This document shows, in pieces, positions 54,460 to 64,000 of a DNA stretch of 64,000 nucleotides. A model generated the notes under the pieces. The model was not told where the DNA came from and made no database searches. It saw nothing but the letters and a program-made list of their open reading frames with translations. Where the stretch lies: assembly GCA_958298945.1 (NCBI GenBank), contig OY282607.1, forward strand, positions 53,111,020-53,175,019, written 5' to 3'. The DNA is from Atherix ibis (taxonomy: Eukaryota > Arthropoda > Insecta > Diptera > Athericidae). Numbering within the stretch: position 1 is the first letter of the stretch; each line of letters opens with the position of its first letter. Made by a program: the position numbers and the translations under genes.

Positions 54460-55396
54460 TTGGGTTGTTCGGAAAGTAATTTCGTTTTTTACCAACAGAG
54501 GACTTAATTGTATTTTTTCACAACCAACTTCACACTTAAGCCGCATAATCATATGTATTTTGACAGTTGACATAGCAAGACTTGCTTGTGAAATAAAATT
54601 CGATTGATTCTACAAAGTAGTTTTTTGTTGATACCCTTTTAAATATGGAAAGTGAAAAATAGCATTTTCGGAATATTTTACTTTTTTACTATAGAAAAGA
54701 TAAAAAATGCTGTTCAAGGAAGAAAAAAATTATCCGATGTGTATGGAGAAGATTTGTTAAATTTCGATCCGGCAATTTTGATCTGAAAAATACACCACGT
54801 TCTTGAAGGCCAGTTGAAGCTGATGAAGACACAATAAAGGCATTAATTGATGCAAACCGAAAAATAACAACTCGTGAGATCGCTGAGTGATTAAATTTAT
54901 CGAATACGACCGTTCATGATCATTTGAAACGGATAGGTTTTATCTCAAAGCTCGACATATGGGTTCCTCATCTTACGGAAAAAAAATTTGTGCCGTCGCA
55001 TTGACGTTTGTGATTTGTTTCTCGAACGCGAAAAAAAAAAAAATAATGCATTTTTGAACCACATTATAACTGGGGACGATAAATGGGTTCTCACAACAAT
55101 GTTAAGCGCAAAAGATCCTAGAGTAGAAAAAATGAACCGACTCAAAGCACTTCGAAAGCCAATATTCATTAAAAAAAAGGTTATACTATCTGTTTGGTGG
55201 GATTTCAAAGGAATCGTTTATTTTGAGCTTTTACCGAGCAACACAACGGTCAATTCTGAAGTGTGCTATCATCAGTTGGACAAATTGAATGATTCACTTA
55301 AGGAAAAAAGGCCAAAATAAAATATTAATTCACGATAAGAAAATCGTCTTTCATTTTTATTTTTTTTTAAACGAAATTCCTTTCCGAACAACCCAA
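54460..55396 (+). mobile_element. Mariner with both ends (ttgggttgttcggaaag family)
   Basis: A 937-bp element flanked by TA (54458-54459, 55397-55398). The inverted ends are ttgggttgttcggaaagtaa and its near-complement. Plus-strand transposase remnants: KLSDVYGEDLLNFDPAILI, RRIDVCDLFLEREKKKN, HIITGDDKWVLTTM with the first Asp, VILSVWWDFKGIVYFELLP and YHQLDKLNDSLKEKRPK. The region with the second and third Asp is deleted. Stops lie in the N-terminal half. Confidence 0.9.
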
Positions 55397-55398
55397 TA

Positions 55399-58081
55399 CA
55401 ATCATATCTCTCCGCAACTAACAGTTATAATATTGTATTGTATATGACAACATTATTAATAATACATATGAATATGATAGTCCTCTAGACACCAATGTTA
55501 ATATTAATGGAAGAAATTTTAAAATAATCTAAGGAATCTCAAAATAAGCCATATTAAATACTTCAACTATCACGAAATTAAGAGTTCATTGACCGAAAGC
55601 TGAAATGATATTTTCGTGAGAAAGTAATTATTTTAAAGGATATTAATAAATTACCAATTTTTTAAAAACATGAGTTACACAAATTTAAGTTTTTAACTAA
55701 AAATAACAATATTACTTCCTATGGTAGAGGCCTTGCTGCACGTCCTGCAGATCTAAAATCTGACTCTAATCCACAACACATTCTAAAGCCACAAAAAAAC
55801 AACAATATGCTAATAGATTTGGAAATAATTTACAAATTTTTAACACTTCTTTGCCGAACTGAGAAACATCGAGCAGCACTTATAATAATTTTGGCTCAAA
55901 TAAACGATTTTCTCATAAACGCATTTAAATATAACAAAATACACAGAACCAAATTATCAATTTTCGAAAAATTCTATCACTCTAAGCGATGTAATTTAAT
56001 TTATTATTGTAATAATTAATTTAAGAATTTTATTTTTAAAAAAATCATAAAATACTATTGTGCGTTTTTTTACCTGATATTTACTCTGACAAATAAAATA
56101 TTGCAATACACCGTATACATTATATATGAAATCAATTAATTGTCTAATTTATGTTAAAATGAAAATTTGGAACCTAATAGGCTAATTCGTATTTACTTCT
56201 CCTATAACAATAGAGCCTCTTTTTACATTTCTATACCTCTGTAAAAATGCAATAATTTTGGGGTTTTTTTCTAAACTATGGTTACAGAAGTTGAGAAAAC
56301 TGTTATACTCGCTTCGAATAAAGTAATCCAAGTTGCAGTCATGGTATGAGTTAAGTGTTCACAATGAACAACGAAAAAAAAAATATAAGAAAATTGTAAG
56401 CATATTTTGACATTTTGTGTTTTTGGCATAATCTATCATCGTTTTTAAGATATTAATTCAGCATATTGCTGATATGTGAGTGAGTCGATACTTTTGAAGA
56501 GATTCATTATTGAGTCAATATATACTAGCATAATTACACTCGAAGGAGAATTATCGATTCAAATTTTCTTTATTACACTTCTCTGTATCAAATTCTCTTC
56601 ATTATTGTTGTTACTTACGGGTAACTCTTCATTACGCTTCTCTGTATCAAATTCTCTTCATAATTGTTGTCACTTACGGGTAACTCTTACCATGCTTCCG
56701 TAAAAGTAATTTATTTTTTTAAATCAATATTTTAATGCGGCGAAAATTTAAAATCGGCGAAGAAAAATCAAAGCAATTTAAGCAAATTTTCTACCATAAT
56801 CTGAAAATCAAAATTAATTATAATATATATAATAGTTATGTTACGCCATAAATTGCATTATCAATATAACAAAGATGATAAAATATTCTAAAAGTTATTA
56901 TTGACATACTCGTAGAATATATTAGTTATTTTTAATATATTTAATTTCTACCCAAACATTCATGAAAGAAATATGAAAAACTAAAATCAAATATTTAAAA
57001 AAAAAACCACAAATAATAAATAATAATCAATATAAATTACAGGAAGTTATTTTTTTAAATACAATAAATTTTTGTTAAATGCGTCTACAGTACGACATAA
57101 TAAAAACTTACTAATTTTATAAGTGTCTCATTTTATGAATTACATATTGTGATTATTATGAATTTTCATCTATTTTATTTATCGGTGAGATAATTGTTAA
57201 TGACTGACTAGTTGTCACAGAAAAGAAAAAGGAATAATAATCATTCTTTTAAAAATAAAGCTTCCAAAAGGAAAAGTTCTTTTAAAATTTGTATTGTTAA
57301 TAGATGATGTTCAGACTTTATTTTTTTGATTAATTTTATATTTTTGTTTAATTTGTTATTATTATTTTTTATTTTATTATTATTATTTTTCTTTTTATTT
57401 TATATTATTATTATTTTTTTTCTACTTTTGTTTATTATTTTATTTACCATATGTACTTATATATATTATTCAATTTTGACACAATATTTACTATGAAAAA
57501 TTAACATTTTATTGTATTTTAATTATTATGTATATTATCATTCATTTTGATTTTTTTTTCATGTTGTTCTTATTTTTAGGATTTATTGGAGAAAAAAAAC
57601 ACTATTAAAACTTATATTGAATATTCGTGCGTTTTTTTTTCAAAATTGAAAATATTAATTTTGACTTTATTTTACCATTAAAAAATATTTTGTGCTAATA
57701 ATAGAATATCATAATCAGAAAAAATATATTGTAATTTATCTTTACCAACATGTTTTGAGCAATATTATAATTTGCCTGGAGAAAAAACACAGATCAGAAA
57801 TAAAATGTATTGAAAACAAAATCGTAAAAAAACCCATCAAATAAATAAAAGAAAAAAATATGAATACATATATTTTAATATAAAATAAGTGCAAAATAGA
57901 AATAAAGATTTGTATGAATAAGAAACAAATAATAGAAAAATAAAATAAAATAATAATCTTTGTTTATAAAATTGAACAGAAAAAAATGTATTTATAATTA
58001 TGTATAAATATGTCAACAATAATATATAAATATTTTCTTAACAATTTGTATATGTATGTGCGTTTTCTTTGTTAATTATAT
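55399..58081. other. AT-rich stretch downstream of Asap
   Basis: This is the 3' flank of the Asap gene. A 59-bp tandem duplication lies at 56578-56690. A plus-strand open frame at 55666-56019 starts in a locally GC-rich patch (GRGLAARPADLKSDS) but shows no domain. 57330-57430 is T/A simple sequence. No further gene is supported. Confidence 0.4.
56578..56690. repeat. 59-bp tandem duplication
   Basis: The unit starting cttctctgtatcaaattctc at 56578 is repeated at 56637 with a handful of changes. It is non-coding. Confidence 0.85.
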
Positions 58082-58279
58082 TTAATCTGGAAGCATATGA
58101 ACAAAACTAACAGGGAACATGCCCCGCCGTGAATTGTCGCCATCTATAACTCCTTCCATCCAGTTCTCGTCATCAGTTCGCTCATTTAATACTATTAATA
58201 TTTCACCTTCCTTAAAATCGAGTTCATCATCATTATCAGCATTGCAATCATAAAGAGCCCGACATCGTCGGTATCCTGA
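58082..58279 (-). CDS. Asap: Asap terminal exon: SH3 domain
   Basis: A 198-nt terminal exon of 65 residues plus stop, almost entirely one SH3 domain. The ALYDC start, the acidic RT-loop (ADNDDELDF), the Trp of the binding groove (DDENWMEG; a single Trp where many SH3s have WW) and the closing PVSFVHML are all present. The acceptor is tag before tca at 58280-58281. A second AG four bases further on would break the frame. Confidence 0.92.
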   Translation of the reverse strand, partial: SGYRRCRALYDCNADNDDELDFKEGEILIVLNERTDDENWMEGVIDGDNSRRGMFPVSFVHMLPD

Positions 58280-61200
58280 CTAGAATTTATAAAAATGTTT
58301 CCCAAACAAAAAAATAGGGGGGGAAAAAACAGAATTTGATATAATTAAATATTTTTGTAAATTTTTATTGTAATATAAAGCTTTTAAACATAATTTATAA
58401 AAAATATTTTTGTGACACACGTTAACGCAGCAGTCAAGTTGCAACTAAGATACTCGACAACCGAATTATTGCAATAAAGGAAATCATCGAAAGATAATGT
58501 TTATGAATTCAGTTCAGTTTATGACAATTTTGGAACTTCATTTACATTTTTCAAACGCTAGATCTCATTGTTTGTTCCGGGAGAGTACCTTAAAATGGGC
58601 TTTCGCGGGATTCGAGCATTAATTCTCAAAAACCATTGAAGAAAAATGTAACAAAACTTTGAATAAGTGACGAGTTCATGAAGATTGTATATACTATTTT
58701 GTATATAAGAAATATGATCGCATTTCGTATATAAATTCACGTCGCGTTAGCCTTAGAATTATTGTTGTTTTTTTTCGAGAAAGTAATTTCAAGAAATCAA
58801 TCACTTACATTGTATTTTAAAAATCACTCTTAGGTAATAATTTTCAAACTAGTTATTTAAATAAAAATTGAAAGGTTATGATTTCTAAACAATAAGTATA
58901 TTATTTATGCCTTCAGATAAAAAAATTTCAACTGAATTTTGTGTAAACGATAATTTTCAATAAAATAGACCTACAATTTTCATATAATTTTATTATTTAT
59001 TACTTTAAAAATATAGAAAACCATAGATGCCGTTTGTATACACATTAAGACCAACTGAACAGATATAGACACCACTTACGTCAACGTGTTAAAGTAAAAC
59101 CTCAAAAAAAACTTATTTTAAACTTTTCAAAAGAATGAAAATCATTTTTAAGTTGTTCAAAAGTTTTATAAATGATTAAAATAAATTAAATTTTTGAATA
59201 ACGTTCAAAAAAATGAACAATTAAAAGTAACTAAACAAAAAATAATTTTAAGTGAAAAATAATATAATAATAGTAACTTACGTAATTATTGTACATTGTT
59301 GAATTATTTTTCAATTTATTATTTTCAGTTGAGGTATCCAATTGATTGTTATCATTGCCTTGAGACGTGGTCGATTCACTAGAACTATTCATTTGACCAC
59401 CGGATGTGTCTGCTATATGCCAGGGTTCATAGTCACCATAATTTGAGCCAGGCGATTGATTGAGTATCTGTAATAATACAATAAAAACATGCATAAAAAA
59501 ATTATTGTTTTTATAATGATAGAACCACAAAGAAAACAATGAATTCGATTTTATATTAGATATGCAAATCAATCATACGAATTTGATTAGAAAAATAGGC
59601 CAAATTTGTTTGCCGGTTAGATATAAAAAGCGATCATATTATTGGAAATTTTGTATGTTTGTTTTTGTTCTGAATTCTTTTTCTATTTCTATTTTTTAAA
59701 CGCAAACAATTTTATAACACAAATAACAAATCAAAGCAATATAAAATAATAAATTTATTATTAAAATGCACGCTTTTTTGCTTTGTAATAAATACCATAT
59801 TTTCACGAATTTTCAACGATTCCAACTTTGCTATTTTATTCTGTAAATACGATATAGGTTTCGTTTATAAAAAATAGCAATTAAAGTTAACAAATTTAAA
59901 ATAATAAAATCAATAATAAATGTAAATGTATTCATGCACTTATGGCTGATGTTTTTAAAATGTATTTCGAAATGTAAAGTTTTCATAACCATAACAACTT
60001 AACCCATTTGGTAACAATTCAACGCATGTAGTAGAATATTTAAACGCTAAACGGTTAGGGTGGCTATTATTTTATTAAAAATAACAACTGATAATAATGT
60101 GATAGCGTACAGAAATCCATACACGAATTACTGTAATTTTTGAGATTTATTTATACCCAAACAACTGGTTTTTGTTAGGCGAGACTTCTTATATGAAAAT
60201 TCGGGATTAGATATCTGTAAATTGTAATGAAATGAAAATACACGTTGCATCATGTACGAGGGCGGGTCAATAATAACTTACAAATTCTTTGACAAATGTG
60301 TACGTTTTTTCTTAATTTCTTCATGCAACTGGTCCAATAACGACTCCATTTATTGACAGAAAAGTGTCAAACAAAACATTGAATCGACAGCACGATTGCG
60401 TTGGTTTTCCACTGTAAGCAAACGCGGTACGCACCACGTCAATATTTATTTTCATGCTCAATTTTTATAATAAAATTATAGTGAACGCAAAAGTGACTTC
60501 CGATGTATCAGCAGTGTACTGAGAGGTGGTAATCATCGGAAGTATACTTGCTTTGATACTCAGACCGTCAGTTCTGTGATCTTGTAAATACTTATTAACC
60601 CACCCTCGCATAATAATGGCGCAAGTTAAAAATCTAAAAATTCAAATAAACTGGTCTCAAAAAACCATTAAAGAAACGCTGACATTCAGGAAAACTATGC
60701 CATTGAAAAGATTTTTGCAAATCACTATGTTTTTCTATTCTGCAAATAACGATACGGCTGACAATATGGAAATTACATAAAGTAAAATCCGCAATGAACG
60801 TTTTTATTTAAAAAAAAATTCAAAGAATGGAAAAAGGACATCGATAAATCTTTAATGACATTTAAGGAACTTCAATTTAATAAACAATTTAATCCATCGG
60901 AAAGAATGAGATTATCGCTGTGCTTTTAAAAAATATTCAAATAACGATAAAACAAATCATGATTACAGTACATCTGAAAGTATTGTCATCGAGTTATTAC
61001 AATTAGGGTTACATAAAGGACACACTGTCCTTAGACAATTGGTTTTCTTTGTCGAAACTAATTTTAACTGTAGTTCGAAATTAAATAAATGCCGTTGGGG
61101 TAGTACGTTTTAATAGAAAAAATATGTCAGCAGATTTTGTTGGGGCAAAATTAAAGAGGCAAGTGCATAATAAAAAGCTACAATGGCATATTAGCATTAA

Positions 61201-64000
61201 AGTGGAAATAAAAAGGAGACGTCCACATTATTTCTACAACGCACGAAACTGTAGAAATTATTGAACAAGGCGGAAGTTACCTAAACATACTTTCAAACCA
61301 AAAACAGCTGTTGACTTACAGTAGGGGAATGATTGGTTTTGAACGTCAACATAGTATAAGAAAATACTTGAAAGTGTATCAATATTTTTTTAACTATTTA
61401 ATATAACACTGTTTAACTCTTCCATTCTGTACAATAAAAAACAATATAGTAAAGAAGCAGAATTAGATCGGATATAAACTAAAGCATAAGTAAAAACATA
61501 ACATCAGAAGAAGACGGAGATATACCACTGAGAGTAAACGCGCAACATTGCTGTCATTTTCCCAAGCATATAGATTCCACACCAGTGAAACAAAAACCAA
61601 CAAGAGCTTTTAAAGTAGGTACAAAAGATAAGAAATGTAGTGAAACAACAACGTTCTGAGTTGCGATACATGTACGTCATTGTTTTGAAAAATATCATAC
61701 AATTGAAAATTACCAGTTTTCTGCGAGTTTTTTTTCAAAACATTATTAATTAAAACTAAGCATTTATTAGCTAATTCTTACTTATACATTATCAGTAATA
61801 ATTTACAACATTGAACCAGTTGTACCTTAAATATGTATGAGATATAACTGGTTTAATGTAGTAAATTGTTACAGACGATCTTTTAGTTGATTGAAATCCG
61901 CGCCATCGGAACTTAGTGCCAGAGGAGACAAAGCATGGTGCAACGTCAACTGTTAATGTTAATTAATTAATTTTGGTTCTCTTTATTCAATATTCACTTC
62001 CAATATGGTTGTCTATTATTCAATATACTCTTTATTCAATATTCACTTTAAAATTAATGAATTTTGGTTCTCTTTATACTCTTTATTCAATATTCACTCC
62101 CAATTTATAAATGAAAATTGAATAAAGAGTATAAGCTGAGATAATAAGATAAGGTTTCTCAATTATTAATAAATAGGAGAAAAAAAAGTTTATTTTCAGC
62201 TTTGTTTACGAACAAATTCTTCATATACATTGATGTATTTTTATGGAACAGCCTAACTCGTTTTCCCTAGGTAAATCAGGTCAGTTCATATTTTTTAAGG
62301 TAATGTTTAAAACGGCTTAATCCTTATTTATAGCCAAATGATAATAGAAAATGTCTGAACTGCGAATTCAAACAAATCCACTAATACCCACAGATATTAG
62401 GTTTATTTATATTAACTTATAAGGCGTTTTCCTTTGGACCAATTTTGCTACTACGCGGTAGTTGTAGCTGTCATCATCTACTCTACCTCGAACAAATGAC
62501 CACATCGAACTGGGAGTTAAGCATACAATTTACGTTAGGTGGATTCTAGTTGCTAAAGTGAAAATAGATAGTTTTGCGGGTTCGTTGGTTATGTTGGTTA
62601 TACTGATATTTTTTTCAGTATTGTTTATGTGTGAATAAACTCAGTTTTTATTGTTTATGTGTGAGTAAACTCAGTATTGTTGCTGACTATTTTGAGGTTA
62701 TGTTTCTACTAGTGTTTAGAATTTGGCTTTTCTTTGGTCATCTACCGCGTAGTAGCAAAAATTGGTCCAAAGGAAAACGCCTATAACTAACTAAAACTTC
62801 AAGAACGAACTTTCACTTATCAACAGTAGTGAAATTTGTAGACAATTTTTTTCATTTTAGTCATTTTTAAAATGACCAATTCAAATACTGTTGCTATATT
62901 TTTATAATAAAAGTTATAACTATTTGAAAAAAAATTTACCTTTCGAGGTGGAGCTATCGGATTTTCATCAATTGAACTTATACTCTCATGTGATTGTCCA
63001 TTCGATATTCCGCGTTCTAGAAGATATTAATTGAATAATTAAACTAACTAAAGAAAAGAGATTTAAAAACAGTAATCTACAAACATTAGACAAAAATCGT
63101 TTTTTACACATTGTTTGTAATTTACATAAAAATAGTATTTTTTTTTAATTTAAAAAAAATGAAAATTCTTTTAATAATTGCTATGAAATATTATAATTTA
63201 CCTGCTGGAGGACCCGGAGGAGGTAATCTTGGCCGTAATAATGACTTATCTACTGGTTTAAGACTAGGAATTTCACCGGCAGGTAAAACCAACTTTGCAC
63301 CAGCCAAATGAATATTTCGATTTAATGACTCGCCACTTGGTGAACGTTTATGTCCGAACGTTGTCATTTGTACGAATCCACTATCACTATGCTTATCGAA
63401 TTTATTAATTGGTTGAGCAACAGTAACAACCGCATCGAATCGTTCATATGCTTTATTGTCACAATGGAATAGCGGACCGCTCTTACTATCGACACTTCGT
63501 AAATGTGGTAACGTATTATAAACATCTGGTTGTTGATTTTTTTGTGTCATATGCCGCATTTCACTTGCATCATAACTTTGTGTATGTCGAGGTGCATGTG
63601 GCAGAGTTCCATAAATTGTCGAATTACCTGTCGGTGGTGCTGGTGCGGTTCTTTTCTTTAAAGAATTCATATTCACTAAAATTACCATTTTATTAGTCAC
63701 ACATCCTTAATAATTATGCAATTATATCAATTGGAAATTACATGATGACGTTGATTTTCTGCCACTAGGAACACTTATTGGTGTACCTATTTGTCGGGCA
63801 CCACTTGATGTTGAACTCGGACTAGAGCCACTATTACTGATGTGCTGTCCAATAGAAATGTGTTGTTTGGGGCTGGTCCCTGACTGTGGATATGGCATAC
63901 TCGTACCCAAACCGAATTGTCTATTCGATGGGCAACTTGAGCTTGGACTAGAGCCACTTTGAATGGAGTCGCACGTTGACGATCTGGATCGTATAGCGAC
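58082..64000 (-). CDS. Asap: Asap (ArfGAP with SH3 domain, ankyrin repeat and PH domain), C-terminal exons
   Basis: Five exons on the minus strand: 64000-63742 (runs off the window), 63675-63202, 63016-62940, 59467-59282 and 58279-58082. Every junction is GT..AG and the phases chain without a break. The first three exons encode the low-complexity Ser/Pro-rich region (SSTSSGARQIGTPISVPS, KKRTAPAPPTGNSTIYGTL, RPRLPPPGPPA), and the fourth a Ser/Asn-rich linker. The last encodes an SH3 domain (CRALYDCNADNDDELDFKEG, GMFPVSFVHMLPD) ending at the stop. ASAP proteins activate GTP hydrolysis on Arf GTPases at membranes, and the SH3 binds proline-rich partners of the focal-adhesion and cytoskeletal machinery. 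The BAR, PH, ArfGAP and ankyrin parts must lie beyond 64000. SH3 identity is strong; orthology to fly Asap is inferred from it and the Pro-rich layout. Confidence 0.9.
60257..60608 (-). mobile_element. Mariner-derived MITE in Asap intron
   Basis: The inverted ends are cgagggcgggtcaataataa on the left and the near-complement ttattaacccaccctcg on the right, with TA next to the left end. The minus strand near 60360-60290 still reads LDQLHEEIKKKRTHLSK, a mid-transposase mariner phrase. It is therefore a deletion derivative about 350 bp long. An internal inverted pair (acttccgatg / catcggaagt) lies at about 60496 and 60535. Confidence 0.7.
60610..61730 (+). pseudogene. piggyBac-type transposase relic in Asap intron
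   Basis: The plus-strand frames, with many stops, read in piggyBac order. TMPLKRFLQITMFFYSANND near 60696 matches the DDE_Tnp_1_7 'RF..I...LHF.DN' region. STSESIVIELLQLGLHKGHT is near 60970, and after a frameshift LDNWFSLSKLILTV near 61033 carries the piggyBac DN-F-S motif. VGVVRFNRKNMSADFVGAKL follows near 61095. A Cys/His-like C-terminal tail (NAQHCCHFPKHIDSTPVKQK) is near 61540. No inverted ends were identified. Confidence 0.7.
61796..61871. repeat. Imperfect 29-bp inverted repeat
   Basis: Arms 61796-61824 and 61843-61871 are complementary at 25 of 29 positions, spacer 18. It lies in the Asap intron, just after the piggyBac relic. Confidence 0.8.
62075..62133. repeat. 17-bp perfect inverted repeat within a tattcac-rich repeat
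   Basis: Arms tatactctttattcaat (62075-62091) and its complement (62117-62133), spacer 25. The surrounding 61970-62110 contains several copies of ctctttattcaatattcact, so a short direct repeat and an inversion are combined. Confidence 0.85.
62422..62782. mobile_element. 361-bp MITE with about 40-bp terminal inverted repeats
   Basis: The left end 62422-62461 starts aggcgttttcctttggacca and continues through ctactacgcggtag. The right end 62742-62782 is its complement with one extra A. No coding capacity lies between the ends. A tandem repeat of ttgtttatgtgtgartaaac lies at 62623-62672. It sits in the large Asap intron, within 160 bp of an exon. The superfamily is not recognised and the target duplication is uncertain (ttata / ataa at the borders). 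Confidence 0.8.

Noticed and set aside
1..64000. tRNA, rRNA, CRISPR or prokaryotic operon signals
   Set aside because: None found. The short palindromes are fold-back duplications, not repeat-spacer arrays, and the intron structure is eukaryotic.

Overview
The window is AT-rich, intron-bearing nuclear DNA from an insect, most likely a higher fly (a tephritid-like dipteran is my guess; nothing here proves the genus). The evidence is the BEL/Pao, Jockey, RTE, R1 and mariner families typical of flies, short 50-100 bp introns, a family of small secreted DUF1091-type proteins best known from Diptera, and an Asap (ArfGAP with SH3 domain) gene. Most of the window is transposon-derived. Host coding sequence forms a thin scatter, all of it on the minus strand.

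Layout: 182-6144 is a complete BEL/Pao LTR retrotransposon with a perfect 5-bp target duplication. 6285-7461 is one copy of a duplicated block that recurs at 27104-28706. 7614-9422 is a composite element in which a Jockey fragment lies between long mariner-type inverted ends. 12180-13290, 17417-18360, 42009-42957, 44629-46070, 51134-51779 and 54460-55396 are mariner copies or relics of several subfamilies. 21763-24130 is a mariner split by a Jockey insertion with an 11-bp target duplication. Further Jockey (32000-34165), RTE (36337-40250), unclassified LINE (43080-44530) and R1-like (47110-49185) copies follow.

Host genes: four apparently intact three-exon genes (13769-14569, 24349-25035, 29903-30607, 34432-35124) and two decayed relatives (25420-25757, 46200-46620) form a minus-strand tandem cluster of DUF1091-like secreted proteins. 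Every intact copy has a signal-peptide exon, a middle exon of exactly 312 nt bounded by phase-0 introns, and four conserved cysteines. Two subfamilies alternate (A-type, B-type, A-type, B-type). Together with the duplicated flank, this suggests duplication of a two-gene module later expanded by transposons. Genes of this class are thought to be lipid- or ligand-binding secreted proteins, and some are linked to contact chemosensation. A small two-exon single-pass membrane protein gene is proposed at 50665-51043.

The right end (58082-64000) holds the last five exons of an Asap orthologue, ending in a clear SH3 domain. All splice phases agree. Its third-to-last intron carries a mariner MITE, a piggyBac transposase relic and a 361-bp MITE with 40-bp inverted ends.

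A recurrent structural theme is short-spacer inverted duplications (near 8.3, 10.5, 16.6, 26.1, 44.2, 47.2, 61.8 and 62.1 kb). Some lie inside transposons where relatives lack them, so they look like templated fold-back events. I saw no tRNA, rRNA or CRISPR array.
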